Position numbers and translations under genes: made by a program. This document shows, one piece after another, positions 26,293 to 33,922 of a DNA stretch of 64,000 nt. Source of the DNA: JAPOVO01 sp026708165. GTDB lineage: Bacteria; Chloroflexota; UBA11872; VXNJ01. The stretch spans positions 496,001 to 560,000 of the forward strand of contig OZ242360.1 in NCBI GenBank assembly GCA_965208775.1. Direction: 5' to 3'. The first letter of the stretch is position 1, and every line of letters starts with the position of its first letter. The notes below the pieces were generated by a model. The model worked only from the letters and a program-made list of their open reading frames with translations, was not told the origin of the DNA and made no database searches.

Positions 26293-26322
26293 TTGACAGT
26301 ATTCAAAAACGCCGCTTAGCAT
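26293..26322 (+). promoter_or_regulatory. Sigma-70-type promoter for the ABC exporter leader
   Basis: TTGACA at 26293-26298 and TAGCAT at 26317-26322, 18 nt apart. The -35 is perfect consensus and the -10 matches four of six. Predicted start of RNA near 26329, about 20 nt before a Shine-Dalgarno-like AAGG and the leader ORF. Confidence 0.55.
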
Positions 26323-26361
26323 CATCTTTTGCGGAATTGAATTTCAACGAAGGCGATACCG

Positions 26362-26442
26362 ATGGGCGCAATACCAATCATTCGATCGGTGCGCGAGATT
26401 GGTACGTCCCGTTTTCGACCAGCTCCCGCCCATGGGCAATGA
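26362..26442 (+). CDS. Putative leader peptide of the ABC exporter operon
   Basis: A 26-codon ORF with ATG 26362 and stop TGA 26440, preceded by AAGG at 26350-26353 at normal spacing. The peptide begins MGAIPIIRSVREIGTSRF and ends APAHGQ. It is not rich in one amino acid, so it is unlike classical amino-acid attenuators; it more resembles the short peptides that sense antibiotics by ribosome stalling. Its last codons cover the antiterminator segment (26427-26435). Regulation is inferred. Confidence 0.55.
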   Translation: MGAIPIIRSVREIGTSRFRPAPAHGQ

Positions 26443-26478
26443 CTAGATAGGCAAACGCCGATCTGAAGGCCGTGGGCG
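26427..26478 (+). promoter_or_regulatory. Antiterminator pairing of the exporter leader
   Basis: Bases 26427-26435 (CGCCCATGG) can pair over nine positions (one G.U) with 26470-26478 (CCGTGGGCG), which includes all but one base of the left arm of the downstream terminator. The two structures are therefore mutually exclusive. A ribosome finishing the leader ORF would cover 26427-26435 and favour termination; one stalled earlier would leave it free. Confidence 0.6.
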
Positions 26479-26500
26479 AGCACCCACGGCTTTTTTTGTT
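26466..26500 (+). terminator. Intrinsic terminator in the exporter leader
   Basis: An 8-bp perfect stem (GCCGTGGG at 26469-26476 with CCCACGGC at 26483-26490), a 6-nt loop and then seven T, one G and more T. It lies 26 bp before the ABC ATPase start and after its promoter, so it would act as an attenuator. The distance from the PHP gene (about 650 bp) makes a simple end-of-gene role unlikely. Confidence 0.8.
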
Positions 26501-26525
26501 TGCCAATTTCATCTGGAGACATTTA

Positions 26526-27365
26526 TTGACTGACGAAACACATCGGGAAGTTCCCCTGATGTTGAAGAACCTAACCAAGCGCTTCGGCGGCGGGTTCTCG
26601 CTGCCCTTTCTCAAGGGCCGCTCAAAGCCGGAGTCAACGCTGGCCGTCGACGGCGTCGACCTCACGATCGAGCGCGGTCAGATTTACGGAATCGTGGGGT
26701 CGAACGGCTGCGGCAAATCGACACTGGTGCGGATAGTCGCGACTCTGCTTCTGCCCGACGGCGGCGAGGCCAAAGTGTTCGGCAGAGACGTGGTTCACGA
26801 AGCCCACCTAGTCAAACGGTTAATCAGCCGGGTGTCGGTGGAGCCCTCATTTTTCAAGAAGCTGAGCCCGATGGAGAACCTGATATTTACGGCTCAGACT
26901 TATGGGATGAGACGATCGGCGGCGACGGCGAAGATTATCGACATCCTCGACCGCCTGAGCATCGACGGAAAGAGGGCACGCCGTCCGCTCGAGCAAATGT
27001 CGCGTGGAATGCAGCAGAAGGTGGCGATAGCGCGGGCGTTCATGACTTCCCCAATCTTGCTGCTTTTGGACGAACCGACCACCGGTTTGGATCCTGGATC
27101 CAAGATCGACGTCCAGCAGTTCATCAACGAAGTGAAGGAAACGCACGACGCCACGGTGCTGCTGATGAGCCATGACATGGACGAAACGGCAAGTTTGTGC
27201 GATTCCGTGGCGATCATGTCCGAGGGAAAGCTGGTCGCGAAGGGGGCGCTCGCGTCCGTGCTGGAACAGGCCGGTAACGGCCGGCCCGCCCCCGACCTGG
27301 AGACCGCCTTTCTGCGTCTTACGGGTCATCAGATTGCCGACGAAGAGCGAGTCGAGCAACGCTGA
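26526..27365 (+). CDS. ABC transporter ATP-binding protein (ABC-2 exporter type)
   Basis: About 279 residues. Walker A GIVGSNGCGKSTLVRIVATL, Q-loop region SVEPSFFKKLSPMENL, signature MSRGMQQKVAIARAF, Walker B LLLLDEPTTGLDPGSKID and switch His in VLLMSHDMDETASLCDSV. This is the DrrA/ABC-2 group, which drives export. I chose TTG 26526, which has GGAG 8 nt upstream; the frame extends further but into the terminator hairpin. It is followed by the permease 33 bp later. Confidence 0.93.
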   Translation: MTDETHREVPLMLKNLTKRFGGGFSLPFLKGRSKPESTLAVDGVDLTIERGQIYGIVGSNGCGKSTLVRIVATLLLPDGGEAKVFGRDVVHEAHLVKRLISRVSVEPSFFKKLSPMENLIFTAQTYGMRRSAATAKIIDILDRLSIDGKRARRPLEQMSRGMQQKVAIARAFMTSPILLLLDEPTTGLDPGSKIDVQQFINEVKETHDATVLLMSHDMDETASLCDSVAIMSEGKLVAKGALASVLEQAGNGRPAPDLETAFLRLTGHQIADEERVEQR

Positions 27366-27398
27366 TGCACACAGTGCAAATCGATTGGGAGTTTTGAG

Positions 27399-28226
27399 AT
27401 GCTTCTATCAACCACCAGCGCCCTGGGAGTGTGGGCGTTTGTCGAAAGGAACTTTCGCGCGGCGCGGCGCTATTGGGGCTGGGAAATTGCCTGGCTGACG
27501 TACAGCGTGGTCAACGTTCTCGCGGTTACCTACATCGCGCCGGGCGCGCGCGAGCTTACCGGCACGCCGTTGTCGGACGTTGAACTGCTTACCGTCTATC
27601 TGCTGATCGGCACGCTCGTATGGGCCTTCCTGCACGAGGTATTTGACATGACAGCGTTCATGGTGAGCTGGGAGCGCTGGGAGGGGACGATTGAATACAC
27701 GTTCATGGCGCCGATCCGGCTGGCGACAATGCTCTTCGGATCGTCAATATTCTCCGTCGTATACGCCGGAATTCGCGCGCTAGTGGTCCTCGGCCTGGCC
27801 TCGCTTTTCTTCGATCTCGATCTGGCCGGAGCGAACTTTGTAACGGCAGCCATTTTCCTGGCCGTAGGCAGCATCGGTTTTCTCGGCTTCGGAATAGTGG
27901 CCGCAACGCTGCCGTTGATGTACGTCGAACGAGGTCCGCAAATGACCATCATCGTGTCGGCGACGCTGCTGCTGGTTTCGGGTATCTACTATCCAATATC
28001 GGTACTGCCTGGCTGGCTGCAAGCCATCTCGTGGATATCCCCCGCCAGATACGTTCTGGAGGGCATCCGCGCGGGAATACTGGACGGCCTTCCGGTTACG
28101 GAACTGTGGGGAACGCTGGGCCCCCTGGCGCTGATTTCGGCGGTGGCCGTACCGATTGGAATCTGGATCTTCAGTCTCGCGGCCAAGTACGCCAAGAAAA
28201 CCGGACGCCTTAAGAGGTCGGGCTAG
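27399..28226 (+). CDS. ABC-2 type transporter permease
   Basis: 275 residues with about six membrane helices, for example VNVLAVTYIAPGARELTG, LTVYLLIGTLVWAFLHEVFD, then IRALVVLGLASLFFDLDL and AAIFLAVGSIGFLGFGIVAA. The VSGIYYPISVLPGWLQAISW stretch is the usual ABC-2 membrane signature before the last helices. ATG 27399 follows GGGAG at good spacing. It forms a complete exporter with the upstream ATPase; likely substrates are drugs, lipids or glycans. Confidence 0.9.
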   Translation: MLLSTTSALGVWAFVERNFRAARRYWGWEIAWLTYSVVNVLAVTYIAPGARELTGTPLSDVELLTVYLLIGTLVWAFLHEVFDMTAFMVSWERWEGTIEYTFMAPIRLATMLFGSSIFSVVYAGIRALVVLGLASLFFDLDLAGANFVTAAIFLAVGSIGFLGFGIVAATLPLMYVERGPQMTIIVSATLLLVSGIYYPISVLPGWLQAISWISPARYVLEGIRAGILDGLPVTELWGTLGPLALISAVAVPIGIWIFSLAAKYAKKTGRLKRSG

Positions 28227-28247
28227 ACCTGCCGACCACGGCTACGC

Positions 28248-28841
28248 TTAGGTGGATTTTCCGCGGGTGATCAGATAGACGTGGACGATTCGCTGCAACG
28301 CGGTCAGATGCGTGACTATCGCCAGGACCCAGATCGCGGGAACCAGCAGCCAGCTTGAGAGCGCCGCGGCGACTCCAAGGATTATCAATCTATCGGGACG
28401 CTGGAGAAGCCCGACCTTGCATTCGAGGCCGAGGCCTTCGGCCCTGGCCTTCGAATAGCTGACCAACAGGGAACCCGCCGCGGCGGCGAGCACGACTATC
28501 GCCTCGACGTTGCGGCCCGTGACCGAATAATGCCAAACGAGGCCCGCATACATCGCCAGCTCGACGTAACGGTCGAGCGTGGAGTCGATAAACGCCCCGA
28601 AGACAGTAACCTGCTGCTTAACGCGGGCAAGCGCGCCGTCGAGCATGTCAACGGCGCCCGACACGAGCACCAGTACGCCCCCCACGAGATGCTGGCCGTT
28701 GGCGAGAAACACGGCCGCGGGAATGCTCAAGACGAACCCCGAGAGCGTCAACATGAGCGGTGTGACGCCGATTGCCGCCAGTGGCGAAACGACTCTTTCC
28801 GCAGCGCGCCGCGATACGTGCTGGACGCGGGTTCCGATCAT
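28248..28841 (-). CDS. CDP-alcohol phosphatidyltransferase, probable phosphatidylinositol(-phosphate) synthase
   Basis: 197 residues. The CDP-alcohol motif is complete: DMLDGALARVKQQVTVFGAF then IDSTLDR (D-x2-DG-x2-AR-x8-G-x3-D-x3-D). Six membrane helices are likely (LMLTLSGFVLSIPAAVFL, LLVPAIWVLAIVTHL). In mycobacteria the equivalent (PgsA1) joins CDP-diacylglycerol to inositol 1-phosphate. Assignment to inositol rather than glycerol rests on the neighbours: ino1, a PatA-like acyltransferase and a PimA-like mannosyltransferase. ATG 28841 overlaps the PimA-like stop by 4 bp (ATGA). Confidence 0.85.
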   Translation of the reverse strand: MIGTRVQHVSRRAAERVVSPLAAIGVTPLMLTLSGFVLSIPAAVFLANGQHLVGGVLVLVSGAVDMLDGALARVKQQVTVFGAFIDSTLDRYVELAMYAGLVWHYSVTGRNVEAIVVLAAAAGSLLVSYSKARAEGLGLECKVGLLQRPDRLIILGVAAALSSWLLVPAIWVLAIVTHLTALQRIVHVYLITRGKST

Positions 28842-30055
28842 TCGGCGCGAGACGCCGTGGCAGGCATCAGGGCGGGCCGGCCCGCCCCGCCGCGGCGGTC
28901 GAGAAGTTCGCGGTAGAAGTCCAGAACTCTCGCGGCAACGCCGTCCCACGAGAAGGCCTCAGCCGCCCGCAGGCCCTCGGTCCGCAACTGGGCGGCCCGG
29001 TGTGGATAGGTCATTAGCCGCAGAATTGCGCGCGCAAGTGCGCGGGGGTCTTCCGGTGCGACGAACAGCGCCGCCCGGCCATCGGGGCTCAGGGAGCGAT
29101 AGCCCGGAAGGTCACTGGCGATAACAGGCGTTCCCGCAGCCATTGCTTCGAGCAGGACAAGGCCCTGACTCTCTCGACCGCCTATCGCGGGGGCGCAGAA
29201 TACGTCGGCGGACTTGTAATAGCGGAGCTTGTCTTCCTCCGACACGAACCCCTGGAAACGGACGTTGCGCAAACCGTGGCCGCGGACCATCCTCTTGGCC
29301 TTTTGAAGCTGCCGGTTCGTAAACGCGCCTACGATCGTCAGGGAGGAGTTGTCACGCAACCTCTGTACCGTAGACATCGCTTCAAGCAGATAGCTCAGCC
29401 CCTTCCGCTTCTCCAGCCGCCCGACGAACAGCACATTAAATGAAGCGGCGGGGATCTTCGGCATGGGCGGCACGTTACGCCCATAGCGCTTGGCGTCTAT
29501 GCCATTGGGAATGACCCGGTAATCGCCCCGAAAGCTCCGCCCAACGAAGTTACGCGCGGCATTGGAAACCGCTATCCGGCCATCGAGCATACGGATTAGC
29601 TTTCGCAGTACCGGTTTGTATGTGCGATACACAGTGGTCGTATCGCGCGACGCATGAAAGGTGCCGATCTTGAGTGCGTTCGAGTTTTTGGACTGTCTCA
29701 GCACGTACCACGGCAACAGCGGAACCATTGGCTCGTGAATGTGAATTACATCGAAGTCGGCATCGGCCAACAGTCGTTTCACGCTCCGCCCGAGCGTCAG
29801 TGAAAACGTCAGGCGCGCCACCGAGGCATTGCTGCGCATGGGAACTATCGTCTTGCCGATGCGGTGGAAATGAGGGATGTTCCGCTCGGCATCATCGTCG
29901 GAGCTTGGGGCCAGAATATGCACTTCGTGCCCCGCCGACCGGAATTGTTGGCTCAGGTTGGTTATGTGGTTCGTGACTCCCCCGGGAAACGGAAAGTCGT
30001 AGGGGGAGACGAGTGCGATTTTCAGCGGTTTGTTGGAATGTCCGTCAACCATCAT
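28838..30055 (-). CDS. GT4 mannosyltransferase, PimA-like (phosphatidylinositol mannosyltransferase)
   Basis: About 405 residues. It begins near KIALVSPYDFPFPGGVTNHI, which is very like PimA, with the glycine-rich loop. The donor half has VLFVGRLEKRKGLSYLLEAM, VSEEDKLRYYKSADVFCAPA, then IGGRESQGLVLLEAMAAGTP and VIASDLPGYRSL, matching the conserved GG-ES-G-V-EAMA pattern. PimA transfers mannose from GDP-mannose to the 2-OH of phosphatidylinositol on the inner face of the membrane. ATG 30055 overlaps the upstream acyltransferase stop (ATGA); a longer reading adds residues that overlap that gene. Confidence 0.85.
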   Translation of the reverse strand: MMVDGHSNKPLKIALVSPYDFPFPGGVTNHITNLSQQFRSAGHEVHILAPSSDDDAERNIPHFHRIGKTIVPMRSNASVARLTFSLTLGRSVKRLLADADFDVIHIHEPMVPLLPWYVLRQSKNSNALKIGTFHASRDTTTVYRTYKPVLRKLIRMLDGRIAVSNAARNFVGRSFRGDYRVIPNGIDAKRYGRNVPPMPKIPAASFNVLFVGRLEKRKGLSYLLEAMSTVQRLRDNSSLTIVGAFTNRQLQKAKRMVRGHGLRNVRFQGFVSEEDKLRYYKSADVFCAPAIGGRESQGLVLLEAMAAGTPVIASDLPGYRSLSPDGRAALFVAPEDPRALARAILRLMTYPHRAAQLRTEGLRAAEAFSWDGVAARVLDFYRELLDRRGGAGRPALMPATASRAE

Positions 30056-30954
30056 GCCGGCGAACTGGCTGACCGCCCGACTGCATTTTGCGGGTTTAAA
30101 TGCTTCGGCCACATGGGCCTGAACATGTACCACTGGTCGGGGCGGCGGCGAATCATCGCCTCAATATTACCCATTACAGCTTGGGTTATACCCTCGACGC
30201 TGGCATCTGGGGACCTTTCGCTGTCCGTATAGATCGGCGGATATGCGACCGCCGAGTAAGTTTGGTCCGAATTTCGGATGGCCCCTCCCACGATTATCGG
30301 CGCGCCGGTTCTCATCGCCAGCTTGGCAGTCCCGGCGGGGACGTACGTGCGCCGCCCGAAGAAGCTAACCTCGACGCCTTCGCCAGGCGTCGGACGGTCG
30401 GCCACTACCCCGAGATATTCGTTTCTTCGAAGCGCCCGCAGCGCCGGGCGGGCGGCGTTGCCAAGCTGCACGGCGTTAACGTTCTTGTCGGCCCGGACTC
30501 GCCGGAGAAGCTCGTTGGCCTCGGGGTTCGAAAACGTCTCCTGGATCACGGTAAGAGGATAGTCGACTGCGACAGTTGCGCCAGCCACGTCCCAGTTTCC
30601 AAAATGAGCGGTGACGAATATTCCCCCTCTCTTGAGCTTGCGGGCGTCCAAAACGTTCTCCCATCCCTCTATCGATGTCACACGGCGGCGCAAGTCGGAC
30701 AGACTGCCCTGATGGAATCGCAAGAGATCGACCGAATGCTCGGCGTATTGAGCGACCGACTCCCGCGCCAGCGCCTTGACAACGGGATCCGTACCTGGCC
30801 GTCCCAACACAACCGACATATTGGCTATCGTATTTCGCCGGACTTTTCCCATCAGCTCAAACGCGAGCTTACCTGCGAGACGCGCCACGGCGGTCACGAG
30901 CAGGGTGGGCAACCCCCCCAGAATCCACCCCGCTAGTTCGAACAGCCGGATCAA
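30052..30954 (-). CDS. LpxL/HtrB-type acyltransferase, PatA-like (phosphatidylinositol mannoside acyltransferase)
   Basis: 300 residues. The HxxxxD acyltransferase site is VTAHFGNWDVAGATVAVDYP. Downstream VVADRPTPGEGVEVSFFGRR and VPAGTAKLAMRTGAPIIVGG match the middle of mycobacterial PatA (Rv2611c), which acylates the mannose of PIM. The N-terminal hydrophobic stretch (LAGWILGGLPTLLVTAVARL) is membrane-anchoring. ATG 30954 overlaps the ino1 stop by 4 bp. In Mycobacterium the genes pgsA1-patA-pimA sit together, so the neighbourhood supports this over an LPS acyltransferase role. Confidence 0.85.
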   Translation of the reverse strand: MIRLFELAGWILGGLPTLLVTAVARLAGKLAFELMGKVRRNTIANMSVVLGRPGTDPVVKALARESVAQYAEHSVDLLRFHQGSLSDLRRRVTSIEGWENVLDARKLKRGGIFVTAHFGNWDVAGATVAVDYPLTVIQETFSNPEANELLRRVRADKNVNAVQLGNAARPALRALRRNEYLGVVADRPTPGEGVEVSFFGRRTYVPAGTAKLAMRTGAPIIVGGAIRNSDQTYSAVAYPPIYTDSERSPDASVEGITQAVMGNIEAMIRRRPDQWYMFRPMWPKHLNPQNAVGRSASSPA

Positions 30955-32060
30955 GGCATAGGGTCGGTCGATGGGTTATTGATCGCCAACTCCGACGCGG
31001 CGATGAAGTCTTCAACCATGGACCGCGCCTCATCGTCGGAGTACTGGACCGGCGGCGACTTCATGAAGTAGGCCGAAGGCCCTTCTATGGCGCCCGTCAA
31101 TCCGCGGTCACGCGCCAGCTTCGCGCATCGAACGGCGTCTATCACCACGCCCGCCGAGTTAGGAGAGTCCCAGACTTCGAGCTTGACCTCGGCATTGAGC
31201 GGCATGTCACCGAAGCCTCGTCCTTCCAGCCGTATGTACGCCCATTTCCGGTCGGTCAACCAGGGCACGTAATCGCTGGGACCGATATGGACGTTGCGGT
31301 CGTCAAGCTCGTGTTCCAGGACGCTCTGCACTGCGTCCGTCTTCGATTCCTTCTTGGAGGCCAGCCTTTCATTTTCGAGCATGTTCTTGAAATCGGCGTT
31401 TCCTCCGACGTTTAGCTGCATTGTGCGCTCGAGCGGCACGCCGCGTTCCCGGAAGAGCCGCGCCAGCACCCTATGGACGATAGTGGCGCCGACTTGCGAC
31501 TTGATGTCGTCGCCGACTATCTGCGCCCCGGCATCTCGAAAACGCTTCTGCCAGTACTCTTCGCGGGCGATGAACACGGGCATGCAATTCACCATGCCCA
31601 CGCCAGCCTGCAAAAGCTGCTCGACGTACCACTTCGTAGCCTCTTCACTTCCCACCGGGAGGTAGTTGACTACCACGTCGGTACCGGTGTCTTTGAGGAT
31701 GCTGACTATGTCGTCGGTACTGCCTGAGGCCTTGGTGATGGAGTCGCTCATGTAGGCGCCTATTCCATCGTGAGTCATACCCCTGTGAACCTTGACGCCA
31801 ACTTGCGGAACCTCAGCGAACTTGACCGTGTTGTTAGGGCCGGTGAATATCGCCTCGCCCAAGTCCCGTCCGACCTTTTGGCTATCGATGTCGAACGCGG
31901 CGGTGAACTCGATATCGGATACGTGATATCCCCCGAGATCGACATGCATCAGACCCGGAACTTCGTCCGAGGGCTGGGCGTCCCTGTAGTAGTTGACTCC
32001 CTGTACGAGCGACGACGCGCAGTTGCCGACTCCGATGATGCCTACTCTGACTTCACTCAT
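30951..32060 (-). CDS. ino1: Inositol-3-phosphate synthase (myo-inositol-1-phosphate synthase)
   Basis: It converts glucose 6-phosphate to inositol phosphate with internal NAD redox. 369 residues, as in Actinobacteria and archaea (about 360). Motifs: VGIIGVGNCASSLVQGVNYY for NAD binding, DSITKASGSTDDIV, VVNYLPVGSEEATKWYVEQL, GDDIKSQVGATIVHRVLARL with active-site residues, then MQLNVGGNADFKNML and SKKESKTDAVQSVL. ATG 32060 has AGGGAGGAAGG upstream, a strong ribosome site. It is the first gene of a four-gene, 4-bp-overlapping operon for inositol phospholipids. Confidence 0.95.
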   Translation of the reverse strand: MSEVRVGIIGVGNCASSLVQGVNYYRDAQPSDEVPGLMHVDLGGYHVSDIEFTAAFDIDSQKVGRDLGEAIFTGPNNTVKFAEVPQVGVKVHRGMTHDGIGAYMSDSITKASGSTDDIVSILKDTGTDVVVNYLPVGSEEATKWYVEQLLQAGVGMVNCMPVFIAREEYWQKRFRDAGAQIVGDDIKSQVGATIVHRVLARLFRERGVPLERTMQLNVGGNADFKNMLENERLASKKESKTDAVQSVLEHELDDRNVHIGPSDYVPWLTDRKWAYIRLEGRGFGDMPLNAEVKLEVWDSPNSAGVVIDAVRCAKLARDRGLTGAIEGPSAYFMKSPPVQYSDDEARSMVEDFIAASELAINNPSTDPMP

Positions 32061-32097
32061 TCGTATTGACCTTCCTCCCTGGTCTAGGAATCAGCAT

Positions 32098-32117
32098 CCG
32101 GCTCACACAAGAGCCGG
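32098..32117. repeat. Inverted repeat between rny and ino1
   Basis: A 7-bp perfect stem (CCGGCTC / GAGCCGG) with a 6-nt loop in the 154-nt spacer between the rny end and the ino1 start. No U-run follows it, so it is not a clear terminator. It could be an operator or a leader hairpin for ino1. Confidence 0.4.
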
Positions 32118-32214
32118 CGGTTTCGACTATGTGTAGAAATTCACGTTAGAGACAACGGACGCGTGACTGTTTCCGTTGCCCTCGCTGGTCGACGAAAGTG
32201 CAACCGACATCTTG

Positions 32215-33744
32215 TCATCGAGCGTAACCTACCGACCTAGTCTCTCGAATCACGATGACCTTTATCTGTCCAGGATAGGCCATCGTATCCTGGATTTTCT
32301 TGCTGATGTTCCTGGATAGACGCAGCGCGCCCAGCTCGTCTATATCATCGGGCCGGACTGCGATCCGAACCTCTCTACCGGCCTGAATGGCATAGGACTT
32401 CTCGACTCCGTCGAACGAATTCGCTATGTCCTCAAGCGTCTGCATTCGCTTGATGAACAGATCGACCGTCTCCCGCCGAGCTCCCGGACGAGCCGCAGAA
32501 ATGGCGTCCGCCGCGGCTACCGCGAAAGCCTCGAAGCTCGCGGGCTCTTCCTCGAAGTGATGCGCGGCGATGGCGTTGACGACGGGCTTGGACATACCGA
32601 ACCGCTTTGCGCGTTCAGCTCCAATCAGAGCATGGGGTCCCTCGACCTCGTGGTCAATGGCCTTGCCTATGTCGTGCAGCAGGCCAGCGAGCCGGCACAT
32701 GGCGGCATCGCCCCCCATTTCACCAGCCATCGTCGCCGCCAGATATGCGACTTCCAGGGAGTGCATCAACACATTCTGCCCGTAGCTTTGACGAAATCTA
32801 AGACGTCCAAGCAGTTTGACCAACTCCTGATGAAGGTTGGGCACACCTACGTCAAAGGCCGCGCGCTCGCCCTCCTCCCTGATGATCGTATTGACGTCGC
32901 GGCGCGCCTTGGCCACCGTCTCCTCAATGCGGGCCGGATGGATTCGGCCGTCCTTGATCAACCTGGACAAAGCCGTTCTGGCAATCTCCCTGCGCACCGG
33001 ATCGAAACTCGAAAGAACGACTGTTTCCGGGGTGTCATCGATTATCAAATCAACCCCGGTGGCGGCTTCGAGCGCACGGATGTTTCGTCCTTCACGGCCG
33101 ATGATTCTGCCCTTCATGTCGTCGCTGGGCAGGGGGACCGCCGAGACGGTGGATTCGACCGCATGATCGGCGGCCACCCGCTGGAGCGAGAGCCCCACGA
33201 GCCACCGCGCCTTGCGATCGGCTTCCTGCTTCGCATCTTGCTCAGCCAGATAGATGATCTTGGCCGCTTCGTCCGAGACTTCGTCCTGGACTCGATCCAG
33301 AACGATCTCCCGCGCCTCATCCTTGGAAAGCTGGGCGATTTTCTGAAGCGTGCGGTCCTGCTTCTCCTGCGCGCGACCAAGCTCGGAGCCTCGACGATCA
33401 AGCCGGTCTTTCAAGCGACGCAACTCTTCGTCGCGACGGTCCAGCTTCTCGACGCGGCGCTCGAACGCCTCTTCACGCTGCTGAAGGCGTCGCTCGCGCT
33501 GCCTTGTCTCGTTGCGCCGCTCGCGCAACTCGGCTTCGACTTCCCGCCGATATTCCCCGGCCTGTTGCCGAGCATCGGCGATGATCTCGCGCTGTTTGGT
33601 CTCTACCCGAGCAAGCTCGGATTCGAGGTTTAGGGCAACCTCACCGACTTGTCGTTTGGTAAGCCAAAGCTGAAACCAGTAGCCGCCGGCAAGCCCCAGC
33701 AGGGCCATGCCGCCAGCCAATACTGCGTAGTGCCAAGCTTCCAT
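32215..33744 (-). CDS. rny: Ribonuclease Y
   Basis: This endoribonuclease starts mRNA decay at the membrane. 509 residues, normal length. N-terminal membrane helix (AVLAGGMALLGLAGGYWF), then a long Arg/Glu/Gln coiled coil (about residues 40-175), KH domain (GRIIGREGRNIRALEAATGV), and HD domain with metal ligands (LAGLLHDIGKAIDHEVEGPH, AIAAHHFEEEPASFEAFAV). The start ATG is at 33744. The gene lies ahead of the ino1 operon on the same strand, about 150 bp apart. A 16-bp inverted repeat (33829-33844) sits upstream. Confidence 0.96.
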   Translation of the reverse strand: MEAWHYAVLAGGMALLGLAGGYWFQLWLTKRQVGEVALNLESELARVETKQREIIADARQQAGEYRREVEAELRERRNETRQRERRLQQREEAFERRVEKLDRRDEELRRLKDRLDRRGSELGRAQEKQDRTLQKIAQLSKDEAREIVLDRVQDEVSDEAAKIIYLAEQDAKQEADRKARWLVGLSLQRVAADHAVESTVSAVPLPSDDMKGRIIGREGRNIRALEAATGVDLIIDDTPETVVLSSFDPVRREIARTALSRLIKDGRIHPARIEETVAKARRDVNTIIREEGERAAFDVGVPNLHQELVKLLGRLRFRQSYGQNVLMHSLEVAYLAATMAGEMGGDAAMCRLAGLLHDIGKAIDHEVEGPHALIGAERAKRFGMSKPVVNAIAAHHFEEEPASFEAFAVAAADAISAARPGARRETVDLFIKRMQTLEDIANSFDGVEKSYAIQAGREVRIAVRPDDIDELGALRLSRNISKKIQDTMAYPGQIKVIVIRETRSVGYAR

Positions 33745-33922
33745 GGGTATTCCTCCAAGAAGCTGTCGATTGGGATGTTAGTTAGATGGAGTGATAGCAA
33801 ATTCTCGGCCGCATCAATTGTGCGCAACAGTGGACATTTCCACTAAACGCCGAAGTTCTAACCAATCTTACTAATCTTCGCTTCGCAATACCGACGGATC
33901 AGCCGCCTTTTTTTGCGAGTTT

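Noticed and set aside
30100..30936. Plus-strand ORF of 278 codons
   Set aside because: Antisense to the PatA-like gene, which has a clear HxxxxD site and operon overlaps. High GC makes such shadow frames common.
32557..33633. Long plus-strand ORF of 358 codons
   Set aside because: It lies entirely antisense to rny, whose KH and HD motifs are complete. The ORF reads as low-complexity basic sequence with no recognisable domain.
33829..33844. Inverted repeat AGTGGACATTTCCACT upstream of rny as an operator
   Set aside because: Only a 6-bp stem; I see no further copy in the window, so no regulator can be inferred.
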